A stretch of 64,000 nucleotides of DNA from Leifsonia sp. Root1293 (GCF_001425325.1 NZ_LMEH01000001.1:915898-979897), one strand, 5' to 3'. Shown: positions 36,114 to 44,844, counted from the first letter of the stretch. Made by a program: numbers and translations. Notes: generated by a model from the sequence alone, not told the origin.

Positions 36114-36197
36114 TCCGGCGTTCGCCCTGTGCGCCACGAACAAACGATCGGCGGATTCCTTGGTGAAGCTCGACATCACACAACGCCCAGTGGTTGG

Positions 36198-36203
36198 CAG
36201 ACT
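36198..36203 (+). promoter_or_regulatory. Candidate -10 box (CAGACT) of the fab operon
   Basis: CAGACT ends 6 nt before the fabD GTG (36210), the same layout as other starts in the window though with C in the first position. The 96-bp gap before fabD would hold any FasR-like site; I see no clear palindrome. Confidence 0.35.
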
Positions 36204-36209
36204 GGACAG

Positions 36210-37130
36210 GTGATCGTCGTCGTCTGCCCTGGACAGGGCTCGCAAACACCCGGTTTCCTCGCACCCTGGCTCGAGGTGCCCGAGAACGCCGCACTCATCG
36301 CGGAGTACTCCGAGGCCGCCGGGCTCGACCTGGCCGTTCACGGCACATCCTCGGACGCCGACACGATCCGTGACACCGCCGTCGCGCAGCCGCTCATCGT
36401 CGCGGCCGGTCTGGTCGCATTCAACTCGCTCGTCGCGACGGCCGGACGCGAGCGCATCGGTGGCATCGCCGGTCACTCGGTCGGCGAGATCACCGCCGCG
36501 GCCGCCGCCGGCATCCTGAGCACCGCGGACGCCATGCAGTTCGTGAGCGAGCGTGCCGTGGCGATGGCGCAGGCCGCCGCGGCGACGCCCACCTCGATGA
36601 GTGCCGTGCTGGGCGGGGACGCCACCGACGTGGTGTCGAAGGCCGAGTCGCTCGGACTCCAGGCCGCCAACTACAACGGCGGCGGCCAGATCGTCGTCGC
36701 CGGCGCCGCCGACGCTCTCGCCCGGCTGGCCGATGAGCCACCCGCCGGCGCGCGAGTGATCCCGCTGCAGGTCGCCGGAGCCTTCCACACCCGCTACATG
36801 GAGTCGGCTCGGACCTGGCTCGCCGGTGCCGTCGACGGCTATGCCACCTCCGACCCCACTCTTCCCATCTGGACGAACAACGACGGCTCACGGGTCGATT
36901 CGGGCGCCCGGTACCTCGACCTGCTCGTGACCCAGGTCGCCTCGCCCGTACGCTGGGACCTCACGATGCAGTCGCTCGCCGACGCCGGAGTGACCGGCAT
37001 CATCGAGCTCGCGCCGGCCGGCGCCCTCATCGGCCTCGCCCGACGCGGATTGAAGGGCATCCCCAGCGTCGGCATCAAGACCCCAGACGACCTCGACGCC
37101 GCCGTCGCGCTCATCGAGCAGAACGCCTGA
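36210..37130 (+). CDS. fabD: Malonyl-CoA:ACP transacylase
   Basis: 306 aa enzyme loading malonyl onto acyl carrier protein for type II fatty acid synthesis. N-terminal VCPGQGSQTPGFL, nucleophile elbow IAGHSVGEITAAAAAG with the active Ser, and PLQVAGAFHTRYM with the catalytic His. The C-terminal ELAPAGALIGLARRG is also typical. I start at the GTG at 36210, directly before VIVVVCPGQGSQ; upstream codons are open but unconserved. First gene of the fabD-fabH-acpP-fabF operon, 13 bp before fabH. Confidence 0.95.
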   Translation: MIVVVCPGQGSQTPGFLAPWLEVPENAALIAEYSEAAGLDLAVHGTSSDADTIRDTAVAQPLIVAAGLVAFNSLVATAGRERIGGIAGHSVGEITAAAAAGILSTADAMQFVSERAVAMAQAAAATPTSMSAVLGGDATDVVSKAESLGLQAANYNGGGQIVVAGAADALARLADEPPAGARVIPLQVAGAFHTRYMESARTWLAGAVDGYATSDPTLPIWTNNDGSRVDSGARYLDLLVTQVASPVRWDLTMQSLADAGVTGIIELAPAGALIGLARRGLKGIPSVGIKTPDDLDAAVALIEQNA

Positions 37131-37143
37131 CACGAGAGAGACC

Positions 37144-38148
37144 ATGACAGTCCCCACCCTCACGCAGGCCACAGGCCCGGCTTTCACCCGCATCTACTCC
37201 GTCGGCGCCGCGCGCGGCGATCTCATCGTTCCGAACGACGACCTCGTGGGGCCGATCGACTCCTCCGACGAGTGGATCCAGCAGCGCACGGGCATCGTCA
37301 CACGCACCCGCGCGTCGGCCGGAGTGTCCGCGACTGATCTCGCCACGACGGCGGCACGCGAGGCGATCGAGAAGTCGGGTGTCGAGGCGTCCAAGATCGA
37401 CCTGGTGCTCATCGCCACGATCAGCAACGTGCAGCAGACGCCGTCCATGGCGGCAGTCGTCGCCGACAACGTCGGGGCCAATCCGGCCGCGGCCTACGAC
37501 CTGAACGCCGCCTGCGCCGGCTACACGTACGCGATCGCGCAGGCCGACGCCCTCATCCGCGCAGGCGCCGGCCACTACGCACTCGTCATCGGCGCCGAGA
37601 AGCTCTCAGACGTCGTCGACCCCACCGACCGCTCGATCTCGTTCCTCCTGGGCGACGGCGCCGGCGCCGTGGTGATCGGCCCGAGCGATGCTCCCGGCAT
37701 CTCTGCGACGGTCTGGGGATCCGACGGGTCGAAGGCGGATGCCGTCGGCATGAACGGAACCCTGACCGACTTCCGCGACGGCAAGGCCGAGTGGCCGACG
37801 CTCCGCCAGGAGGGCCAGACCGTGTTCCGCTGGGCCGTCTGGGAGATGGCCAAGGTCGCGAAGGAGGCCATCGATGCCGCCGGCATCACCGTGGACGACC
37901 TGTCGGCCTTCATCCCGCACCAGGCGAACATGCGCATCGTGAACGAGTTCGCGAAGCAACTGAAGCTGCCGGAATCCGTCGTCATCGCCCGCGACATCGA
38001 GTCGACCGGCAACACCTCCGCCGCCTCGATCCCGCTGGCCACGCACCGCCTGCTGCAGGGACACCCCGAACTGAGCGGCACTCTCGCCCTGCAGATCGGG
38101 TTCGGCGCCGGCCTCGTGTTCGGCGCCCAGGTCGTCGTCCTTCCCTGA
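37144..38148 (+). CDS. fabH: Beta-ketoacyl-ACP synthase III
   Basis: 334 aa initiator of fatty acid synthesis: condenses an acyl-CoA primer with malonyl-ACP. Catalytic triad visible: Cys124 in DLNAACAGYTYA, His in FIPHQANMRI and Asn in ESTGNTSAASIPLA. N-terminal SSDEWIQQRTGI and GDGAGAVVIG are family hallmarks. In Microbacteriaceae the primers are mostly branched, but specificity cannot be read here. GAGAGAGACC precedes the ATG. The next gene, acpP, begins 61 bp later behind a separate TAAACT box (38167-38172) that may be an internal promoter. Confidence 0.95.
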   Translation: MTVPTLTQATGPAFTRIYSVGAARGDLIVPNDDLVGPIDSSDEWIQQRTGIVTRTRASAGVSATDLATTAAREAIEKSGVEASKIDLVLIATISNVQQTPSMAAVVADNVGANPAAAYDLNAACAGYTYAIAQADALIRAGAGHYALVIGAEKLSDVVDPTDRSISFLLGDGAGAVVIGPSDAPGISATVWGSDGSKADAVGMNGTLTDFRDGKAEWPTLRQEGQTVFRWAVWEMAKVAKEAIDAAGITVDDLSAFIPHQANMRIVNEFAKQLKLPESVVIARDIESTGNTSAASIPLATHRLLQGHPELSGTLALQIGFGAGLVFGAQVVVLP

Positions 38149-38209
38149 CCACATCCCCGTCACCCCTAAACTGAGTGACGGTCAAACGAAACCCCCCAAG
38201 GAGATAACA

Positions 38210-38458
38210 ATGGCATTGTCCACCGAAGAAGTTCTCGCCGGCCTGGCCGAACTCATCAACGACGAGACCGGCATCGCAACCGACACGGTTGAGCTGGACA
38301 AGTCGTTCACCGACGACCTGGACATCGACTCCATCTCGATGATGACGATCGTCGTCAACGCTGAAGAGAAGTTCGACGTGAAGATCCCCGACGAAGAGGT
38401 CAAGAACCTCAAGACCGTCGGCGACGCCGTCTCCTTCATCGTGAAGGCCCAGGACTAG
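38210..38458 (+). CDS. acpP: Acyl carrier protein
   Basis: 82 aa acidic four-helix carrier for growing acyl chains. The phosphopantetheine attachment Ser41 is in DLDIDSISMMTIV; the usual DSL is DSI here. Very strong SD (AAGGAGATAAC) before the ATG, consistent with abundant expression. A 13-bp hairpin after the stop (38476-38505) may protect its message from decay or lower read-through into fabF. Confidence 0.95.
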   Translation: MALSTEEVLAGLAELINDETGIATDTVELDKSFTDDLDIDSISMMTIVVNAEEKFDVKIPDEEVKNLKTVGDAVSFIVKAQD

Positions 38459-38475
38459 TCGCGTTCGTCGCGGAC

Positions 38476-38505
38476 GGGTCGGACCACCTCTGGTGAGTCC
38501 GGCCC
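38476..38505 (+). other. Intra-operon RNA hairpin between acpP and fabF
   Basis: GGGTCGGACCACC (38476-38488) pairs with GGTG-A-GTCCGGCCC (38492-38505): 13 pairs, one bulged A and a 3-nt loop. One pair is T79/G102, a G-U wobble only in the plus-strand RNA. No T-run follows, so stabilisation or partial termination is more likely than full termination. Confidence 0.55.
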
Positions 38506-38576
38506 GCCACCCCGGCCCGCGTGCGCATTCCCGCGCCGCGAGCTGCTGAGAAGATCTCCCGGAGAGTTCAATCGTT

Positions 38577-39812
38577 ATGACCAAGAAGATCGTCGTCACC
38601 GGTATCGGTGCAACGTCCCCCCTCGGCGGAAACGCGACCGACAGCTGGTCGAACCTGCTCGCCGGGATGTCCGGAGCCAGCGCGCTGCTGCAGCCGTGGG
38701 TCGAGGAGCTCGCGCTGCCCGTCACCTTCGCAGCCCAGGCCTCCGTCAAGACCGCAGACGTGCTCGAGCGACACGAGACCAAGCGTCTCGACCCGTCGAG
38801 CCAGTTCGCTCTCATCGCGGGACGCGAGGCGTGGGCCGACGCTGGCTCCCCCGAGGTCGAGCCCGAGCGTCTCATGGTCGACTGGTCGACGGGCATCGGC
38901 GGCGTCTGGACCCTCCTCGACGCGTGGGACACCCTGCGCGAGCGTGGTCCTCGTCGTGTGCTCCCGATGACGGTTCCCATGCTCATGCCGAACGGACCCG
39001 GAGCTGCCATCGGGATGGACCTGCACGCTCGTGCCGGCATCCACACCGTCGTCTCGGCCTGCGCCTCCAGCACCGAGGCCCTCGTCAACGCCTACAACCA
39101 CCTGCAGGCCGGACTCGCCGACGTCGTCATCGCCGGCGGCTCCGAGGCAGCCATCCACCCGCTCCCCATCGCGGCCTTCGCCTCGATGCAGGCGCTCTCC
39201 AAGCGGAACGATGACCCATCGACCGCTTCGCGCCCCTACGACGTCACCCGTGACGGCTTCGTTCTCGGCGAAGGCGCGGCAGCCCTCGTCGTCGAGACCG
39301 AGGAGCACGCCAAGGCCCGCGGTGCTCGCATCTACGCCGAACTCGTCGGCGGATCCGTCACCAGCGACGCGTACCACATCACCGCACCCGACCCCGAGGG
39401 ATCCGCAGCGGCCCGTGCCATGCTGTCATCGATCTCCGGAGCGGATGCCTCGATCGGCGACGTCTCGCACATCAACGCCCACGCCACCAGCACTCCCGTC
39501 GGTGACATCGCCGAGTACAACGCACTGCGTCGTGTCTTCGGTGACGCCCTCGACGGCATTCCGGTCTCGGCGACCAAGGCATCAACCGGACACCTTCTCG
39601 GTGGAGCGGGCGCCATCGAGGCCATCTTCACGGTGAAGGCGCTGGCCGAGCGTGTCGCCCCGCCGACCATCAACCTCACGGAGCAGGATCCCGAGATCCC
39701 GCTCGACGTCGTCACGGCGCCGCGCGACCTCGGAACCGGCGACCTGCTGGCGATCAGCAACTCCTTCGGCTTCGGCGGTCACAACGCCGTCGTCGCATTC
39801 CGCTCCGTCTAG
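38577..39812 (+). CDS. fabF: Beta-ketoacyl-ACP synthase II
   Basis: 411 aa condensing enzyme that elongates acyl-ACP with malonyl-ACP. Catalytic Cys162 in VVSACASSTEAL, His in NAHATSTPVGD, His in KASTGHLLGGAGAIEA, and the C-terminal NSFGFGGHNAVVAF. Homologous to mycobacterial KasA/KasB by position (after the carrier protein) but of ordinary fatty-acid type; no second copy is present here. It starts 118 bp after acpP, the widest gap in the operon, and is followed by an inverted repeat at 39828-39861. Confidence 0.95.
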   Translation: MTKKIVVTGIGATSPLGGNATDSWSNLLAGMSGASALLQPWVEELALPVTFAAQASVKTADVLERHETKRLDPSSQFALIAGREAWADAGSPEVEPERLMVDWSTGIGGVWTLLDAWDTLRERGPRRVLPMTVPMLMPNGPGAAIGMDLHARAGIHTVVSACASSTEALVNAYNHLQAGLADVVIAGGSEAAIHPLPIAAFASMQALSKRNDDPSTASRPYDVTRDGFVLGEGAAALVVETEEHAKARGARIYAELVGGSVTSDAYHITAPDPEGSAAARAMLSSISGADASIGDVSHINAHATSTPVGDIAEYNALRRVFGDALDGIPVSATKASTGHLLGGAGAIEAIFTVKALAERVAPPTINLTEQDPEIPLDVVTAPRDLGTGDLLAISNSFGFGGHNAVVAFRSV

Positions 39813-39827
39813 CAGAGCGGCCGCCGT

Positions 39828-39861
39828 CGGTCGTGGAGCACCCTCCCGTTCTCCACGACCG
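39828..39861 (+). terminator. Inverted repeat after fabF, probable end of the fab operon
   Basis: CGGTCGTGGAG (39828-39838) and CTCCACGACCG (39851-39861) are perfect 11-bp arms around a 12-nt loop, starting 16 bp after the fabF stop. No T-tract follows, so termination may be weak, or the repeat may be an operator for the next gene. Confidence 0.5.
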
Positions 39862-39902
39862 TCGGTGGCGCGCCGCGACGGTGTGTGCACCGGCATGATC
39901 AG

Positions 39903-39932
39903 GTGACAAGCGCTGCCGTTCGGGTCTAGGTT
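39903..39932 (+). promoter_or_regulatory. Promoter of the DHA2-type transporter gene
   Basis: GTGACA (39903-39908), 18-nt spacer and TAGGTT (39927-39932): a reasonable sigma-70 promoter, 38 bp upstream of the GTG at 39970, which has its own SD (GAGAGGAGCC). Confidence 0.5.
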
Positions 39933-39969
39933 CGAGAACGTCAACGACGTCGCTCGAGAGGAGCCGGCC

Positions 39970-41562
39970 GTGAGCGCTCCTGAGACCAGCGACAGCACGG
40001 CGACCTTCAACGGCCGACTGGCTCTCCTCCTGGCGATGGCGATGTTCGTCCTCGTCGTCGACACGTCGATCATGAACGTGTCGATCTCGGCCGTCGTGCG
40101 CGACATCGACACCACGGTCAGCGGGCTGCAGTCGGCCATCGCTCTCGAGGCTCTCGTGTCAGCCGCCTTCATCCTCATCGGCAGCAAGGTCGGCGATCTC
40201 ATCGGTCGCAAGAAGGCCTACGTGATCGGCCTGCTCTGCTATGCGGCGGGAGCCGTGGCGATGGTGCTGGCCCAGTCGCTGCTGCCCATCATCATCTTCT
40301 GGGCCGTCATCGGAGGACTCGGCGCCTCACTGCTGCTCCCCTCGATGCAGTCCCTCATCCACGGCAACTTCGAGGGCGCCGCCCAGGCCCGCGTCTACGC
40401 TACGGTCGGCGCGTCTGCTGCCATCGCGGCGGCCGTGGGGCCGCTGATCGGCGGGTTCATCACGACGTTCCTGTCGTGGCGGGTCGCCTTCGCCCTCGAG
40501 GCTGTCGTCATCGTCGTCGTGCTCAGCGGGCTCAAGCTCGTGCGGGACGTGCCGTACACGGGGTCCAGGCAGGTCGACGCCCTCGGATCGCTGCTGTCGG
40601 TCGTGGGCATGGGAGGCATCGTCATCGGCATCCTGGTCTGGCAGGAGGGCGGAGAGGCAGTCGCCCTGCTCATCGCCGTCGGCGTGCTCGGCCTCGGCTC
40701 ACTCGCCTACTGGCTCGTACGCCGCAAGCGTCGTGGCAAGCCGACCCTGATCGATCCCGACCTGTTCCGCTCAAAGCTCTTCAGGCTCGGCGTCAGCGGT
40801 CAGTTGATGCAGCAGATCGCGCTCGGCGGAACGATGATCGTGCTGCCGATCTACCTCCAGATGGTGCTCGGCTACAACGCGCTCCAGGCCGGTCTGTCGA
40901 TCGCACCGCTGTCCCTGACCATGTTCGGCGTTGCGATGCTCGCGGGCAAGCGCGTCGGTCGGCGACGCCCGGCCACCCTGATCCTGTGGGGGTTCATCCT
41001 GCTGACGGCGGGCCTGCTGCTGCTCATCCCCGTCGTTCCCCGGGCCGATTCCGGATGGTGGCTGCTCGTCCCGTTGATCATCGCCGGATGCGGACTCGGG
41101 CTGCTCGTCTCCCAGCTGAACAACTACACCCTGTCGCCCATCTCCGACGAGCGCGTCAGCGAGGCTGCAGGGGTCAATTCCGCGGCCGGATCGTTCGGAC
41201 TCTCCTTCGGCCTGGCGTTCGCCGGTGCGATCATGCTGGCGTCGCTCTCTCTCATCTTCACGTCCATGGCGATGGCGAGCGACGTGCTCCCCGCCGACGA
41301 GAAGCAACAGGTCTCCCAGGTCCTCGAGGACGACGCCGAGATCATGTCGAACACCGCCCTCGAGGAACTCCTCGTCGGACAGCCGGAGCCGATCCAGGAC
41401 GAGATCATCCGGATCAACACCGACGCACGCCCGATCGCGCTCCAGATCGCACTGCTGATCCCGATCCTCGCTGGATGCATCGGCCTGGTCAACGGATTCC
41501 GGATGCGGCGACTGCCCGACCCGAAGGCCAGCGGCGCAGGCGAAGGCGTGCTCCTCGGCTGA
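39970..41562 (+). CDS. MFS multidrug-type transporter (DHA2 family)
   Basis: 530 aa, fourteen-helix drug:H+ antiporter type. N-terminal LLAMAMFVLVVDTSIMNVSI carries the D-T motif of the DHA2 family in helix 1 (motif D1), loop 2-3 has GSKVGDLIGRKKAYVIG (motif A), and helix 5 has a motif C-like segment (AVGPLIGGF). An extended segment of ~60 residues before the last helix (SDVLPADEKQQV ... LVGQPEPIQDEI) lies outside the membrane and is unusual, perhaps a periplasmic-side loop. Substrate unknown. Convergent with DUF3145 and separated from it by a strong terminator. Confidence 0.88.
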   Translation: MSAPETSDSTATFNGRLALLLAMAMFVLVVDTSIMNVSISAVVRDIDTTVSGLQSAIALEALVSAAFILIGSKVGDLIGRKKAYVIGLLCYAAGAVAMVLAQSLLPIIIFWAVIGGLGASLLLPSMQSLIHGNFEGAAQARVYATVGASAAIAAAVGPLIGGFITTFLSWRVAFALEAVVIVVVLSGLKLVRDVPYTGSRQVDALGSLLSVVGMGGIVIGILVWQEGGEAVALLIAVGVLGLGSLAYWLVRRKRRGKPTLIDPDLFRSKLFRLGVSGQLMQQIALGGTMIVLPIYLQMVLGYNALQAGLSIAPLSLTMFGVAMLAGKRVGRRRPATLILWGFILLTAGLLLLIPVVPRADSGWWLLVPLIIAGCGLGLLVSQLNNYTLSPISDERVSEAAGVNSAAGSFGLSFGLAFAGAIMLASLSLIFTSMAMASDVLPADEKQQVSQVLEDDAEIMSNTALEELLVGQPEPIQDEIIRINTDARPIALQIALLIPILAGCIGLVNGFRMRRLPDPKASGAGEGVLLG

Positions 41563-41644
41563 AGCCGCCGATGCCTCGGTCGCGCTCGAACGGGGTGTCG
41601 TCGAACTCTGATGACAGAACCGACGGAAGCGGGCCTCAGACGTA

Positions 41645-41680
41645 CAGAAGCCCCGCGCTGTATTCAGCGCGGGGCTTCTG
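41645..41680. terminator. Bidirectional terminator, perfect 16-bp stem
   Basis: CAGAAGCCCCGCGCTG (41645-41660), loop TATT, CAGCGCGGGGCTTCTG (41665-41680). It lies between the convergent transporter and DUF3145 genes. The stem ends in A/T-rich pairs, so U-rich ends occur in both directions. Confidence 0.9.
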
Positions 41681-41701
41681 AGTCCGTGGAGCGTCGAGCG
41701 C

Positions 41702-42223
41702 TCAGCCCACCTTGTGCAGCCAGATGACGGCCGCGTCGTCCGACGCGTGCCTGAACACGTCGAGCTCGTCATCCCAAGCCTGCCCGAGCACCACGCGCAG
41801 TTCGTTGTGGAGATCGATCGCGTTCAGTCCCGCGTTCTCCATCGCTGCCCGGATGCGATCCTCGGAGATCACCATGTTCCCCGCACTGTCCGTCTGTGCG
41901 AAGAACACGCCGAGGTCTGGGGTGTGCATCCATCGACCACCGTCGGTGCCGGGGCCGGGGTCCTCGGTCACCTCGTAGCGCAGGTGCTCCCAGCCGTGCA
42001 GGGCCGAGGCGATGGAGGCGCCGGTTCCGGCGTCGCCCTCCCAGTAGAACTCGGCACGCTGCGCGCCCTTGAGCACGGGCTGATCGACCCAGGAGAAGTT
42101 GACCGCGCGCCCCAAGGCACGACCAGTCGCCCATTCGACGTGCGGGCACAAAGCTCGCGGCGACGAGTGGACATAGACAACGCCCCGCGCAGTCGGTGCC
42201 TGCCGGGCAGCTGGTGACGCCAT
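41702..42223 (-). CDS. DUF3145 family protein
   Basis: 173 aa soluble actinobacterial protein of unknown function. Conserved blocks: RGVVYVHSSPRALCPHVEWA at the start, a Trp-rich QRAEFYWEGDAGTGASIASAL, WEHLRYEVTEDP, and the C-terminal DDELDVFRHASDDAAVIWLH. Start taken at the ATG at 42223, preceded by GGAGAGC; the in-frame ATG four codons earlier has no SD. It is typically found next to the fatty-acid genes in actinobacteria, as here. Promoter TTGTGA-N18-CATAAT on minus at 42355-42326 gives a leader of about 95 nt. Confidence 0.85.
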   Translation of the reverse strand: MASPAARQAPTARGVVYVHSSPRALCPHVEWATGRALGRAVNFSWVDQPVLKGAQRAEFYWEGDAGTGASIASALHGWEHLRYEVTEDPGPGTDGGRWMHTPDLGVFFAQTDSAGNMVISEDRIRAAMENAGLNAIDLHNELRVVLGQAWDDELDVFRHASDDAAVIWLHKVG

Positions 42224-42325
42224 GGTGCTCTCCATTCGTGTGAGGTACGTCTTCCCCAACGACCTCGAACGTGCGAATACCACGGCGACTGTGTGAACTT
42301 GTGCGGCCAGAGGCCGATACAGCAG

Positions 42326-42355
42326 ATTATGCCTCACTTTCCCGACGGATCACAA
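42326..42355 (-). promoter_or_regulatory. Promoter of the DUF3145 gene
   Basis: On the minus strand TTGTGA (42355-42350), 18-nt spacer, CATAAT (42331-42326). Best-matching sigma-70 promoter in this divergent 219-bp gap. Confidence 0.55.
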
Positions 42356-42389
42356 CAGTGTCATTCGGCCAGTCGGATGCCGGTCGTCA

Positions 42390-42418
42390 TTGCCCGCCGA
42401 AGGTATGCTCGGTATGGA
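42390..42418 (+). promoter_or_regulatory. Promoter of the PadR-type gene
   Basis: TTGCCC (42390-42395), 17-nt spacer, TATGGA (42413-42418). Two GGTATG direct repeats overlap the -10 side (42402-42407, 42411-42416) and might be an operator for the regulator itself. Confidence 0.45.
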
Positions 42419-42442
42419 TTTATCAGAGGCGTGGAGGTGCCG

Positions 42443-43000
42443 GTGTCGGTCAGGAACGGACTGCTTGCGGTGCTCTCCCTGGGCCCGGCCTATGGCGCCC
42501 AGCTGCACGCCGAACTCGGCGACAGGCTCGGTCATCGCCGCACCGTGAACATCGGCCAGGTGTACGCCACCCTCGACCGCCTCGGAGTGCAGGGCCTGGT
42601 GCGCGCCGCCGGCGTGACGGATGACGGCCTGCCGCTGTACCGCATCACCGACGACGGCCTGCGTCAGGTCGAGTCCGACCTTTCCACGGCTCCCGAGGGA
42701 TCTCCGGACTGGAGCGAGATGCTCGATTCCGTGCTCATGGCCACGTCGCTGCCCGGCTCTGACCCGCGTCGGCTGGTGGCTTCCTACCGAGAGCGATGGC
42801 ACGCGGCATCCGCACCGTCCTCGACAGCGCCGACGGCTCAGAGCGCACTCTCGAGCCGCGCTGAAGCGGCGCTGTCGGCAGCGGCCATCGACTGGCTCGA
42901 TGGTGTTGAGGCGGAGCTGGACGGTCGGGGCGGTCTCGATGGCGAACTCACGCGGGGCTACAGCACCACCCGTCCACGGCGCGGACGGCCGAGCGCCTGA
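42443..43000 (+). CDS. PadR family transcriptional regulator
   Basis: 185 aa. The N-terminal winged helix (1-~85) has the PadR signature: VRNGLLAVLSLGPAYGAQLHAEL, then NIGQVYATLDRLGVQGLVRA and YRITDDGLRQVE. The C-terminal half is helical with an Ala-rich stretch and probably dimerises (Vir-type domain). GTG at 42443 chosen because GGAGG lies 5 nt upstream; another GTG two codons earlier is possible. Targets unknown. PadR genes usually repress an adjacent transporter or enzyme; divergent DUF3145 is the only such neighbour. Confidence 0.85.
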   Translation: MSVRNGLLAVLSLGPAYGAQLHAELGDRLGHRRTVNIGQVYATLDRLGVQGLVRAAGVTDDGLPLYRITDDGLRQVESDLSTAPEGSPDWSEMLDSVLMATSLPGSDPRRLVASYRERWHAASAPSSTAPTAQSALSSRAEAALSAAAIDWLDGVEAELDGRGGLDGELTRGYSTTRPRRGRPSA

Positions 43001-43034
43001 GCACGGCCGGAACCGGCTGAGCGGAACGACGACG

Positions 43035-44792
43035 TCACTTCGCCTCGGCGTAGTCGTCGACGATGGCTGCGCCCAGCGGGAAGTCGACGGGGAACGTTCC
43101 GAAGAGCAGTCGACCGGCCGCCTCGGCGGCGAGGAGCACCTGCTCCGCGACGGCATCGGCCAGGCTCGCCGGGGTGTGCACCACGATCTCGTCGTGCAGG
43201 AAGAAGACCTGGTGGGGTCTTCCCGCGAAGACGGTGCCCGAGAGCGGTCCGGAGGCACCGGCCGCCGCCGAGACCGGATCGGCCTCGGCGGACAGCTCGA
43301 GCAGGGTGGTGCGCAACTCGGCCATCCAGCACAGGGCCCACTCGGCGGCCGTCGACTGCACCACGAAGTTGCGGGTGAACCGCCCCCACTCGCGTGCGCT
43401 GCTGCGCGCCCGCTTCTCATCGGCTTCCGAAGCATCGGGCGCACTCGCCCGCGACTGCACGTCGAACCAGGCTGCAGGGGGCAGGGGTGAGGACCGTCCG
43501 AGCCACGAGGTCACGCTCTCCCCGCGTTCACCCGCGCGGGCGGCCTCCTCCACCAGCGCGATCGCCCGCGGGTAGGCGCGTGCCAGCCGGGGCAGCAGCC
43601 TGCCGCTCTCCCCCGTCGTCGCTCCGTACATGGCGCCGAGCATGGCCACCTTGGCGTGCGCCCTGGTGTCGACGACACCTGTCGCCTGGATGCCCGCGTA
43701 GAGGTCGACCCCACGTCCGGCTGCGGCCATGGCCGTGTCGGCCGACAGGGCTGCGAGGATGCGCGGCTCCAGCTGCGCGGCATCCGCGACCACGAGCTTC
43801 CACCCGGGATCTGCCCGCACTGCCGAGCGCACCTGCTTGGGAAGTTGCAGCGCTCCGCCGCCGTTCGTCGCCCAGCGGCCGGTGGCGGCCCCTCCTGGCA
43901 CGTAGTCGGGACGGAATCGGCCGTCGACGATCCAGGCCTCCATCCAGGTCCAGCCGTTCGCTGAGAGGAGCCTCGCCAGCTTCTTGTACTCGAGCAGGGG
44001 CTCGATCACCGGATGCTTGATCTCGCGCAGTTCCCACTGGCTCGTCGACGCGGCGTTGATGCCGCTGCGACGGAGGGCCCGCAGGAGCTCCTGCGGCGAA
44101 TCCGGATTGAGCTGATCGTCATCGACGGCCGCCCGGATGGCGAGCACGAGTTCGTGCATGCGTGCCGGTCGTGCTCCAGCCGGCGGCCGAGGTCCGAGCG
44201 CTTCGGTGAGCACCTCGTCGTGCCGCTCGATGCTCCACGGGAGGCCCGCCTCGCGCATCTCGGCGGCGATCAGTGCGCCGGCCGACTCGGCGGCCAGCAG
44301 CAGACGCAGCCGTCCTGGTGCCGCGGAGCCCGCCACTGCCACGAGCTGACGTCGCCACTCGGCCACGGACTCGTCTGCACCCTCCGTCGGAGTGTCGGCG
44401 TCGGTCTGGGGTGCGTCGAGCTCAACGTCGAACAGCGCCGTGTGCGTGGCTGCCGGGCGTTCGAGGGCGGGAGCCGCGTCCCAGGCACTCCGTGGCGCGT
44501 TCGCGAGAGCGCTGCCTCTCGTGAGGGTCGAGAGGCGGAGGATGGCGTGGGCGAGCCTCAGGTCGTGGCACCGGGCCACGCGCACGCCGTGCCTCAGGAG
44601 CCGCGGGTACCAGCGCGCGGTGTCGTCCCAGACCCAGCGCACGGCAGGGGCGGCCGCCGATTCCCCCTGGACGAATCGGGCGAGGCTCGCGTCGTCGGCG
44701 TGCTGCATCCGATCACCCACGGCGGTTCCCTCGACGTCGAAGGCCTGCGTCGATGAAGCACCCGAGGGGAGGCGGCCGACGACGAAGTGCAC
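43035..44792 (-). CDS. PolA-like stand-alone DNA polymerase (annotated as bifunctional 3'-5' exonuclease/DNA polymerase)
   Basis: 585 aa. The C-terminal ~350 residues are a family A polymerase domain: motif A ADAAQLEPRILAALS (equivalent of DYSQIELRVLA, catalytic Asp kept), motif B RAHAKVAMLGAMYGATTGE (Arg, Lys, Tyr kept), RNFVVQSTAAEWA, and motif C FFLHDEIVVHTP (His-Asp-Glu kept). There is no 5' nuclease domain. The N-terminal part resembles the 3'-5' exonuclease region, but I find none of the acidic Exo motifs, so proofreading is doubtful. The family is common in actinobacteria next to ordinary PolA; its role is unknown, possibly repair. GTG start at 44792 with GGGAGA upstream; convergent with PadR. 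Confidence 0.85.
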   Translation of the reverse strand: MHFVVGRLPSGASSTQAFDVEGTAVGDRMQHADDASLARFVQGESAAAPAVRWVWDDTARWYPRLLRHGVRVARCHDLRLAHAILRLSTLTRGSALANAPRSAWDAAPALERPAATHTALFDVELDAPQTDADTPTEGADESVAEWRRQLVAVAGSAAPGRLRLLLAAESAGALIAAEMREAGLPWSIERHDEVLTEALGPRPPAGARPARMHELVLAIRAAVDDDQLNPDSPQELLRALRRSGINAASTSQWELREIKHPVIEPLLEYKKLARLLSANGWTWMEAWIVDGRFRPDYVPGGAATGRWATNGGGALQLPKQVRSAVRADPGWKLVVADAAQLEPRILAALSADTAMAAAGRGVDLYAGIQATGVVDTRAHAKVAMLGAMYGATTGESGRLLPRLARAYPRAIALVEEAARAGERGESVTSWLGRSSPLPPAAWFDVQSRASAPDASEADEKRARSSAREWGRFTRNFVVQSTAAEWALCWMAELRTTLLELSAEADPVSAAAGASGPLSGTVFAGRPHQVFFLHDEIVVHTPASLADAVAEQVLLAAEAAGRLLFGTFPVDFPLGAAIVDDYAEAK

Positions 44793-44844
44793 TCTCCCAT
44801 TCTCGCGGCTGCCGCAGACATCGACGACCGCGCCGGACCCGAGC

